DNA of 64,000 nucleotides from Owenia fusiformis (taxonomy: Eukaryota > Annelida > Polychaeta > Sabellida > Oweniidae), in contig CAIIXF020000005.1 of the NCBI GenBank assembly GCA_903813345.2, forward strand, positions 31,871,375-31,935,374, given 5' to 3'. A program made the translations under genes and the position numbers. Of the stretch, positions 44,950-55,200 are shown piece by piece. Under the pieces are notes generated by a model. The model ran no database searches and was not told the DNA's origin. It saw only the letters and a list, made by a program, of their open reading frames with translations. Position 1 is the first letter of the stretch; each line of letters begins with the position of its first letter.

Positions 44950-46360
44950 TTGGCGTTGCCGTTGTTCTGGTTCAATTAGGTTTCAAGTCATACGATAAAT
45001 TGTGAAATGCAGGAAGACCATTGAATTGAAGAATTTAGATTAATGAATCTCTTGGAAATTTCTACAAGAATACAGTGCTGTTGTTGTATTGCTATTGCTG
45101 TATATTATTATATTTGTATTTGTAAATACTTATACTTGAAGCAATCTCATTCCCAATACAAAATCTATGACAGGTTGTTTTGGTGCAGTATGACGGGTCT
45201 TGCTATACTAGATATAGTAGTTTTTATGGACTACTACAGACCTATTCATGATATTCCATATTTATTGGCTGGATTTGACTGGCCCTACTTTGATATTGTT
45301 TTGTTGTGTTGTATCATTATATAGATGTTGTGTTAGATAACTTAAGGGGCCAAAAAGTATATGGGTAAACACATAGAAAATGTAGTATTTTTTCGTTTTA
45401 TTCTGTAAGATTTTGAGATATCAATATTATACAATATATATATGTTAACAAACATTTTTATTATCTTGAATTAAATTTGTCAATAAAATGCTGTGTAATA
45501 TTTTACGTAACCCAAATTATAACTTTTAATCAAATGTTATGGTTTAAACCTCCTAATGGGAGTAACTATTACTTATTAACAACATTAATTTGTTATTTCT
45601 ATATACTCATACATGTACAAAAAAAATTATAAAATATTTTTGCATTGATGTACATGAACAAGAAGAAAACTATGAAAATGCTTTAATAGTCTAGAATCAT
45701 TTTTGAATGTATTTTTATTGAAAAATAAGACATTACCTCTTTTCTTTTGATTTCCCATAATCCTTTGTACATCGTAATTTACTGAGCTTTTCTTATTGGC
45801 AGCAAAGGATCATGGGATATTTGAAAATGGTTGATAGAAAAATCAAAATATGGGTTTACCATACTCAATAACTGTTAACTGATACATGTACTTATACTCA
45901 TCCCATACATGTGCTTATATTAATTCCATACATGTGCTTATACTCACCCCATACATGTACTTATACTCATTCCAGACTTGATGATTCAAAGGAAACATCT
46001 GGCTTTGTATTTGTTTTATAAGCTATTACAATAAACATGTAAATCATATATTTGATACAGATCTCTGTTTTGTGATTAAATATATACTTGATATTAGCAT
46101 ATTTTATCATTCACTTGTCAACATGTACTTAATGTGCAGCACCATTCAAAAAATAAGACAACAATGACCCCAAAAGAACATTAAATTTATTGAGCTTCTT
46201 TCACAATTGACAAACCAGTGTATTCTCATTTGAATCCTCCCCAAATATAACATCTTTAGGACTATTGAAGGTGCAATTTATGATAAGATAGTTGGATTAT
46301 TTTTTAATATTTTTGAGACTTAACTTTTTATGAAAAATATTATCAAAAGTTGAAATTTTA
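44950..46360. other. Spacer downstream of element C
   Basis: AT-rich with a 93-codon open frame at 45043-45324 that resembles nothing I know, and a 25-bp tandem repeat (45885-45976, 'catacatgt(a/g)cttatactca'). No gene is called. It precedes the left limit of the downstream duplicate block. Confidence 0.5.
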
Positions 46361-46675
46361 TTTGTTGTCAAATCACATTCTTAACTTTTATTTTGTTTTC
46401 ACAACTTTCATCGCCTTGAAGATGCAAATTTCGCCATCCAGCAAACTCGCAATGACATTTTGTGCGAATAAGTGTGATTTTTGTGAATACAAAAAGATTT
46501 GAATTGCAACAGAATAGAAATATAGATTGAAATACAAATTGCAAATGAGTTGCTTGACCAATAAGGTCTCAGGTTTACGATTATTTCATGTTGAAGAAAT
46601 GCCCACGTTTGAATACCTCTGATCCAATCATACAGTGTTGACATTCTGACATTGTGTTTCAGTTTCATTATTTTT

Positions 46676-47555
46676 ATCGCACCCTAAGGTGCTATATTGT
46701 AATCAGTTTGCCGGGCGGGCGGTTGGGTGGGCGGGTGGGCGTCCCGAAATAAACTTGTCTACAGGTTTCCAGCCAAACCGTTTGAGGGATTCATTTGAAA
46801 TTCTCAGGGAAGTTTCTACCTATGAAAGTTTAGAACTGATGAGTTTTTCGGCATTCTGGGTAAATGTTAAGGCAGCCATTTTGGATTTTCCGTCCTAAAA
46901 TCTTGTCTGTCAAGGCTTGTCTACAGGTTTCAAGCCAAACCGTTTGAGGGATTCATTTGAAATTTTCAGGGATGTTTCTACTTATGAAAGTTTAGAACTG
47001 ATTAGTTTTTCGGCATTCTGGGTAAATGTTAAGGCGGCCATTTTGGATTTTCCGTCCTAAAATCTTGTCTGTCAAGGCTTGTCTTCAGGTTTCCAGCCAA
47101 ACCATTTGAGTGATTCATTTGAAATTTTCAGGGATGTTTCTACCTATGAAAGTTTAGAACTGATTAGTTTTTCGGCATTCTGGGTAAATGTTAAGGTGGC
47201 CATTTTGGATTTTCCGTCCTAAAATCTTGTCTGTCAAGGCTTGTCTACAGGTTTCCAGCCAAACCGTTTGAGGGATTCATTTGAAATTCTCAGGGATGTT
47301 TCTACCTATGAAAGTTTAGAACTGATTAGTTTTTCGGCATTCTGGGTAAATGTTAAGGCGGCCATTTTGGATTTTCTGTCCTAAAATCTTGTCTGTCAAG
47401 GCTTGTCTACAGGTTTCCAGCCAAACCCTTTGAGGGATTCATTTGAAATTCTCAGGGATGTTTCTACCTATGAAAGTTTAGAACTGATTAGTTTTTCAGC
47501 ATTCTGGGTAAATGTTAAGGTGGCCATTTCTGTTCAAGGGTGCGATATTGTTCAC
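46676..47555. mobile_element. Hairpin-ended element B with five 162-bp core repeats
   Basis: The 5' end has ATCGCACCCT (46676-46685), part of the hairpin GCACC-ctaa-GGTGC, then ATATTGT. The 3' end has AGGGTGCGAT (47537-47546), then ATTGTTCACC. The 162-bp units have phase points 46812, 46974, 47136, 47298 and 47460 and are close relatives of those in element A. It is absent from the homologous position in copy 1 (near 27490). Confidence 0.8.
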
Positions 47556-47568
47556 CGTGTGTTTTATT

Positions 47569-48966
47569 AGACTCCAGATGTAAATCTGGAGTCTATTGTT
47601 TTCGTCAGTATTCTTATTCTTATTATTATTCTTTGTTTATTATTCTTTCCCAGTTTTCTCGTTAACTAGAAGATATTGAGTCAAGTCCTATATATGGTCC
47701 ATTTAGGTCCTAAATCTAGTTTCTCGGAAATTGGGTCAAATTTTTATCTAGGTCAAATCTTACATTTTCAACATTCTGTCATTTATCTTCGTTGTTGTTT
47801 ATCGTAACTCCTAAATCTTTTTTTCATCATGTAGCTTAGAAAAAGCCGAAGCAAAGATATGACATTAGATTTTTGATTATTCTTACCAATTTTTAAATAT
47901 GGCGTCCAGAAAGTAGGTCACGACAAAAAGTTCTTCAAATTCAACGTATGACATATGAACTAAGGGTAGAATTTTCTCAGGAATCCGAATCTGCAAACCA
48001 AATTTCGAACCGACTTCCGGTTCAAAAGTGATGACGTTTTGAATTTTCAAAAAAAATCAATATGATAGTAGCCTCATAGAAAGTCAAGAGTAGTGCAGAC
48101 AATATTGAAAAATCCATCCATCTATCATATCCATCCATCCTATCCTATCCTATCCTTCCTATCCTTCCTATCCTATCCTTCCTTCTTATCCTATCCTATC
48201 CTTCCTATTCTGTCCTATCTTATTCTTTCTTCCTATTCTATCGTATCCTATCCTTCCTATCCTATCCTTTCTTCCTATCCTATCCTTCCTTCCTATTCTA
48301 TCCTATCCTTCCTTCCTATTCTGTCCTGTCCTTCCTATCAATCCATCCATTCATCCATCCATCCGTCCGCTTATTCTGGATGACTCGGCTTATTCTGGAT
48401 GACTAGCTTATTCTGGATGACTTGGCTTATTCTGGATGACTCGGCTTATTCTGGATGACTCGGCTATATCCATCCCACCTAGCCTATCCTATCCAATCCT
48501 ATCCTTCTTTACTATCCTTCCTTCCTATCCTATACTATCCCATCCTTTCTTCCTATTCTATCCTATCCTATCCTTCCTTCCTATTCTGGAAGGAAGGATA
48601 GGATAGGATAGGATAGGAAGGATAGGATAGGATAAGAAGGATAGGAAAGAGGGATATGACTGGATGACTTGGCTTATTCTGGATGACTCGGCTATATCCA
48701 TCCCACGTATCCTATCCAATCCTATCCTTCTTTCCCATCCTTCCTATCCTTTCCTATCCTTTCTTCCTATTCTATCCTATCCTTCCTTCCTATTCTGTCC
48801 TATCCTTCCTATCCTATCAATCCATCCATTCATCCATCCATCGGCTTATTCTGGATGACTCGGCTTATTCTGGATGACTCAGCTTATTCTGGATGACTTG
48901 GCTTATTCTGGATGACTCGGCTTATTCTAGATGACTCAGCATAAACGAATCTGTCATCTGGAGTCT
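47569..48966. mobile_element. Hairpin-ended element D with microsatellite core
   Basis: AGACTCCAGATG (47569-47580) and CATCTGGAGTCT (48955-48966) are perfect inverted termini. The 5' end forms a long hairpin with ATCTGGAGTCT (47584-47594), then ATTGTTTTCG. The core has a TATCC/TTCC-type microsatellite (48110-48340, 48480-48660, 48700-48830) and a 20-bp repeat 'cttattctggatgactcgg'. It begins 14 bp after element B ends. Confidence 0.8.
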
Positions 48967-49274
48967 GAAATTGAACTTGTTCAATTTCCAAAGTCTAGTT
49001 ATTTTAGCTTTTCCCCTAATTATACATATAACATAAAGACTAAATATACCTTTGTTAGCTTATTTTAATTATCATTTATGCATTTTGATTTATATTTTTG
49101 GGTTAATTTGAAAATGCACAGGGTTTTCATAATTTCAGTTTACTGATTGAATAATACATTAAATGTCCATGTATCCTCTAATGTAACATTAAAACACGCT
49201 TTAATGTCCTGATTAAATCAAGAAAAAAGAAAGTATGAATTCATATGTTACATTATATTTCTGTTTTCTTGCAG

Positions 49275-49408
49275 GTCGTGTACTTTACAGCCACCTTCCC
49301 TTATGTGGTACTATATATCCTACTTATACGTGGGGCGATTTAGATAATGCGGGACAGGGAATCATATTCTACCTTCAGCCTGACTGGCAGAGCCTAGGAA
49401 ATGCGAAG
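49275..49408 (+). pseudogene. Decayed copy of SLC6 exon 8
   Basis: 134 nt against 135 in the intact exon (27847-27981). [20 protein letters not shown] is still readable, then one base is missing and the frame meets TAG. The acceptor CTTGCAG and donor GTAAAT survive. Confidence 0.9.
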
Positions 49409-50032
49409 GTAAATAGTCATTTGGGAAAGTTGTCCCAGGTCAAAGCAAACAGCTTTCATTACAACTCTCATATTATGACTGCATCATATTATACACTTTA
49501 TACTTTTTGATCCTAATGAGGACACATATTAAAAGTAATAGAATTATTTTTTGTGTCATTCCAGTGAGAAACCAAATTGGAAAATCTTAAAAATACAGTA
49601 AAACCTGTATATCTGAACACCTGGCTAATCCGAACACCTTCCAATTTGAACACTTTTTTCGGTCCCATTTTTCCTCCCATTGACCCCCATGTTAAAAAAA
49701 CCTTAAAATCTGAACACCTCCTAATCTGAACAGTGAACAACCAGATTTGAAAAACTGACCTGTCTAATCTGAACATTTTTATCAGAAATCAAATGTCTGG
49801 ACATTTTAATAATAGCCACATATTGAGTCAATGTTATAATTGTTATTTATCTTTACATATGCAATGTAATCAAAGAACCAATATTGTCCTTATTAACTTA
49901 TTTAAGTCTCAATGACATCCTTAATTGTGGAGAACAACAGGATGATTTGGAAAGGTGTGAATACAGGAGTTAATTGGTTTATCCTATTAGAAAAGAACTG
50001 AATGTTTTATGTTTGGATTAAGAGAAAGGTGA

Positions 50033-50690
50033 GAATCTGGGAGATAATTGGTTTATCCTTATTTTAAATTAACTGGATGTTTTTGATTTGGATTATGAAC
50101 AAGTCTTAACTGTTTTATATCCCATGGGTCTGTTATGATAGCTAGGATTCAATCAGTAAATGTTTTATAATCACAGAGACAACACAGACACATTTGCAGA
50201 CAAGATTATAATTGTTTTATCATTATTAGAAATTACCTGGATGTTTTTGATTTGGATTAAGAGAAAGGTGTGAATCTGGGAGATAATTGGTTTATCCTTA
50301 TTTTAAATTAACTGGATGTTTTTGATTTGGATTATGAACAAGTCTAAACTGTTTTATATCCCATGGGTCTGTTATGATAGCTAGGATTCAATCAGTAAAT
50401 GCTTTATAATCACAGAGACAACACAGACACATTTGCAGACAAGATTATAATTGTTTTATTTTATCATTATTAGAAATTACCTGGATGTTTTTGATTTGGA
50501 TTAAGAGAAAGGTGAGAATCTGGGAGATAATTGGTTTATCCTTATTTTAAATTAACTGGATGTTTTTGATTTGGATTATGAACAAGTCTTAACTGTTTTA
50601 TATCCCATGGGTCAGTTATGATAGCTAGGATTCAATCAGTAAATGTTTTATAATCACAAAGACAACACAGACACATTTGCAGACAAGATT
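50033..50690. repeat. About 240-bp direct repeat, three copies
   Basis: 'gaatctgggagataattgg' recurs at 50033, 50272 and 50516 (spacing 239 and 244 bp). 'cccatgggtc' and 'cacatttgcagacaagatta' recur in each. The repeats lie inside the pogo-like relic. Confidence 0.85.
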
Positions 50691-50781
50691 ATATCACGAG
50701 AAAGAGAAAAAATTCAACTTCGTAATATCCTATCACTAAAATGCCTCCTAAAAAGGCACATCTGACATCCTGAATGCCCTT

Positions 50782-50919
50782 GATATTTTGAAAGATTATG
50801 CATCATCTCGAATGAGCACTCGTGAAAAATTAATTGAAGAGGGTATCCACTCAAATATTGCTTATGCCAAAAGTGCCAACAAACAAACAACAATGAACGA
50901 CTTTTTCAAGCTCAAGTAA
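50782..50919 (+). pseudogene. C-terminal tail of a pogo/Tigger-type transposase
   Basis: A 45-codon tail ending KQTTMNDFFKLK and a TAA stop. Tigger/pogo transposases typically end in a QxxLxxFF-type PCNA-interaction motif; QTTMNDFF fits. The catalytic domain is not recognisable upstream, so it is a remnant. Confidence 0.55.
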
Positions 50920-51412
50920 AGCAGTGCTATGTAACCATAATATGAGATAAGTCATTTAATAAGCATAAGATTCGTACAAGACTATGATATACTTATTCAG
51001 TGTATTACAAAGTTTTTGCCAAAATTAAAGAGTTATTTTTCCCAAAATAATGAAATTTTTCAAAATGTAAATAAAACATAGCATATACATGTAGGCTATA
51101 GGCCTATTGTAGAATAAACTCATCAACAACATGTATTGTTTTCTGACTAAGTATTAAGAGTTCAATATAGTGGACTGAACAATGAAAATCCCCCCCCCCC
51201 CCGACCAACAATATCCTCGAAATTTGAACACCTGCCAATTTGAACGCTTTTGGCTGGTCCCATGGGTGTTCGGATTAGACAGGTTTTACTGTAGAAGCAC
51301 GGGACTGATATAAAGCATTCAAAAGAGATGTTCAGATAAGATGGTGTTTTGATATAGAGATTTTACTGTAAACGTTACACTCAGTAATATATTGTAATTT
51401 TATTTCATCAAG

Positions 51413-51486
51413 GTATGGAATGATGCTGCACTGCAAATCTTTTCTCTGTCCAACTGCTGGGTCATAGCCACAATTATTGTCTCAGG
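51413..51486 (+). pseudogene. Decayed copy of SLC6 exon 9
   Basis: 74 nt against 104 in the intact exon (28603-28706). VWNDAALQIFSLSNCW is readable, but most of the TM6 segment [12 protein letters not shown] is deleted (30 nt missing in two gaps). Acceptor CAAG and donor GTATGT remain. Confidence 0.9.
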
Positions 51487-52042
51487 TATGTTATTGTTGT
51501 TTTATTCAATCCAATCTCTGACACTAGAGACACTGCCTGCAAAGTGCTTTTGCAAGAACACCTTTCACTATTTTCACACATTTTTTTACAAAGCAGCACA
51601 ACTTATTGCATCTTTTACACCCTAGCCACTCTAAACTATAACTCATATCTTTATTATCCCGACAAATGAGGTTTGGAGGGGGATATTGTGAAAACGCATG
51701 TGTGTATGTCCAGATGATGAATTGCTATTTTGACCAGTGGTGAATAAAAAAGTCATTGATTTATTAGTAAAAAAATCAACTTTATTTACGTTAATTTAAG
51801 TTGTTTACATTATGTCATATGATATACAGTGTATGGTAAATACATTGGATTTCGACTATTTGACTTACGAAAATATGCAAAACATAGAATGATGAGAGCA
51901 AAACAATATTGTAAAATTTTAATAATTTTTGAGACATCTCTATTTTTACATTTTGCATAAATATATAATATAAAATACTATAAACAGTGCAAAACAATAA
52001 TATACTCATTTGAATTTTTATGTGTGTTAGCATATATCACAT

Positions 52043-52180
52043 ACAGTAAAACCTGTCTAATCTGAACTCCTTTTGGACCAGCCAAAAGTGCTCAGAGTAG
52101 CAGGTGTTCACATTTTAAGCTTTTTAACATGAGAGATAATGAATTTAGTGTTCAGAGTAGAGAGGTGTTTGAATATATAG
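52043..52180. mobile_element. Pogo/Tigger-type miniature element (duplicate of 29277-29416)
   Basis: It begins TACAGTAAAACCTGTCTAAT. Same insertion site and orientation as in copy 1, so it was inherited by duplication rather than inserted twice. Confidence 0.65.
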
Positions 52181-52280
52181 GTTTCACACTGTAGTGCTTA
52201 AATTATAATTAGTATCACTTTTTTCCTTGATACATATTGTATCATAGACCTCTAACATTCAGTTTGTTAATTTGGTGGTT

Positions 52281-55200
52281 CTAGGGGGTAATTTCAAACC
52301 CAATTGAATAAATCCGACATGATTTTTGATTGAGTTCAACCCAGCCGCCAACTATAATGTTGTCTGGTTCAATATAGCTTTGCCACACCCTGCCATTAAG
52401 TACACCAGGAGTTCCAGTTCTGCAGTTCTTATATGTGATACCAGCGGGGCTATCAGCATGAAAGAAACCAACTTTGTCATCAGGTTGAACCTGGAACCAA
52501 AATCTTTATGTTACATAATATAAAAGTATACTCTATATACTCCTGGAAACTTAAAATAGTATGTCAAACTAATCATGTAGTGTATACAATAAAAAAAAGT
52601 TTATATGAGCTGCTATTACTTGTCAATCTTTACAATCTCTAAGTTTTATTCTATGATAAAAAACATTACAAAAGGTTGATAAAAAAACTTAAAAATCAAC
52701 TTTTTTATACAATCACCCTACATAACATTGAATGAGTTTTACCTGAATTCTCTTTTCAGCTTCGATATGAAATGTGTTTATTCTTCTCGGATGTATTAAC
52801 ACTTCATTTGATCCCACTAAAGTGAAATTTAATGACAACTCATTTCGACGCCATATTTGCATGTGAACCGTTGTGTACATCTCTGAGTAAATAACCCATT
52901 TGGAGATTCCCCCTCGTCTTGTGATGCGTAGAGTGTTCATGTCAATCACAGTCAGCCAGTTTGGACCATCAACAGTGCCGTAGTTCATCATCTGATTTTC
53001 TTGGTAAATTGGTACAGTTGATGATGCTTTAAGAAATGGAAGATTTAGAAACTGCATTATGTACACAGTATCCGAAATTCATTGTGACATTAAAAAACTG
53101 TCTCGTTAGCACTATGTATAAAATGTTGGTTTTGAATAATTTTGCTGACTTAAAACAACCTACCTTCACACTTAGGGACGCTTGAAGAACAGTCTGAAAA
53201 TAAATGAATACCAATAACCTGTATATTATTATGGGTCCCATGATAATTCATTGAATTAATGCAATATCATATCTGAGTCATGCTTTGAAACATGCTTTAT
53301 TACTACAAAATAAAATTCAATGGCACTTTTATCAAATATTTGGAGTAAAATGGAGTGACTTATCCAACACAGAATCATTCTTAAAAATTATGAAAATCAT
53401 GACACTTATGAGAGACATTTGGCCAAAATAGAAGTCACATTTAAAAGAATTCCAGTGTATCATTATAGTTGCTTCAGAGTTGTTTACCAAATAGACCATG
53501 TATTAGAGGGAGATATGGTCTCATTAGGTAATTTTTTGTAGATTGTGATTCATTATATTACCAGAAGTGGTGACATATTGTTATAGTCTCCAATTTCTTC
53601 ATGGATGGTGTTTGGCATCTGTAACAAATTACAAGGTGATGACATTTTGTCATGTGAATGCCTTGTAGGGGTTTAATATTACCATACCTGTTACAACATA
53701 CTGGTCCCTATAATCTATGTTTCTGCAATAGGTCTCTGTCTTGCCACACCAACCATGTGTACTGCAACATGGATAGATCCCATCCCATCCAGATATAGGG
53801 GAATCAATGGGGCATTCAAGGTCGTTAAACAATGGCCCACATCTACCATCTTGACTTACTATTGAAGGGTGTTGCACTAAAAAATACATATCAATGCTAT
53901 GGTGTCAAGCATTTGGACCAGGCTCAAGATTAATTTTAGAGGGTTATATTATGATGCAGCATACATAATATTGTATTGTACTGTACAGTATTAGCCTATT
54001 TTAATCTTATTATTACATTTGTTAAATTTATCTCTCTGTATCAGTTTTTAGTGCAATTAATTTATTTCCTATTTTCTTGAACTAAGTACAACAAGTGATA
54101 TTCACTACCTGACATGTGCTTGTATATGTTTTAGCTCACATGGTGAATTATTTTGGATCATATTTTAGCTTGTTAGTATTCTTACCCATGCATTGATCAT
54201 GTTTTGGTACAATTGTAGCAACACCATTTATGGAAGTGCATGCCATAGAGTGGATTCCATTAGTAATTTCATAACCATCATTACATTCATATGTCACACT
54301 GTCACCAATCATCAAAGAATCATCTCCAGAAACGACCATTGCATTTTCAACATTTCCAAGCTGTGCACATGCTGTAAAATGGAGTCTACTGTTATTTCCA
54401 AATGGGCAATGTTTAAAAAAGTCAAGCATGCATACATTTGTAGAAATGTTCATTACATAATTACATTGTAATGTAAATTGATTTTTATGTCTTGTTCTCA
54501 AAAGAATTATGTATGTGTGGTTTAAATGATTCTTAGACTTATATCTGCCTATGCTTTACATTTATTGTCTGATCTAAAATTGCTTCTTGTTTTTGAAAGA
54601 TGTCATTGTTTGAGTTCTTTGAATTTTTACTATCTGTTTGGACAGTTTCATTTGGCGTTAACAATACTTAGATAAAAATGCATATAAAATGTATATTTCA
54701 TACCTTGGGTAGAGGCATATTTCTCCCTATAGTCTATACAGCCAGAACATGTACAATGTGCCACCTCTTTGCCACACCATCCTCCAGGGCTGCAGCAGGG
54801 GAAGATTCCATCCCAACCTGGGATTGAACTAGCAATTGGACACTCAGTGTAGTCAAACTGTGCACCACATCGGCCAGTGGAAGTAATCTTTGAAGTATCT
54901 TGTTCTTTCAAAACAAAACAGTTGTTTGTATGAATCCTGAAATCTTGATTTAAATCGGGAGAAATCCGATTTTAAGAAAATATCTGATTTTAAGAAATAT
55001 CCCGATACTAGCTTAGACTATGCATCTTTTCTGGAGAGAAATATTGAATCCAAAGATGAAATACTGCCAAGGAATATTCAGTTTAAAAGTAATTCTCAAT
55101 GATGATCATTTTGAGCTCTTAAATGCAACATTAAAATGTACTCACCTTTCACACGTGTACATATTCCACAGGTTTTCTTGCAATAACGTGTGGCAAAGTC

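Larger units (their letters stand above)
49594..51293. mobile_element. Pogo/Tigger-like DNA transposon relic (about 1.7 kb)
   Basis: The ends TACAGTAAAACCTGTATATC and, inverted, GATTAGACAGGTTTTACTGTA are flanked by TA. The interior includes a triplicated segment (about 240 bp, 50033-50690) and the 3' end of a transposase-like frame. It names the family of the miniature elements at 1061, 24953, 28097, 28383, 29277 and 52043. It is inserted between pseudo-exons 8 and 9 of the decayed SLC6 copy. Confidence 0.75.

Noticed and set aside
45043-45324. 93-codon hydrophobic open frame
   Set aside because: No family resemblance, no nearby splice partners, and it lies between repeats. Kept only as a note.
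48093-48383. Proline/serine/leucine-rich frame
   Set aside because: Translation of the TATCC-type microsatellite in element D; low complexity in all frames.
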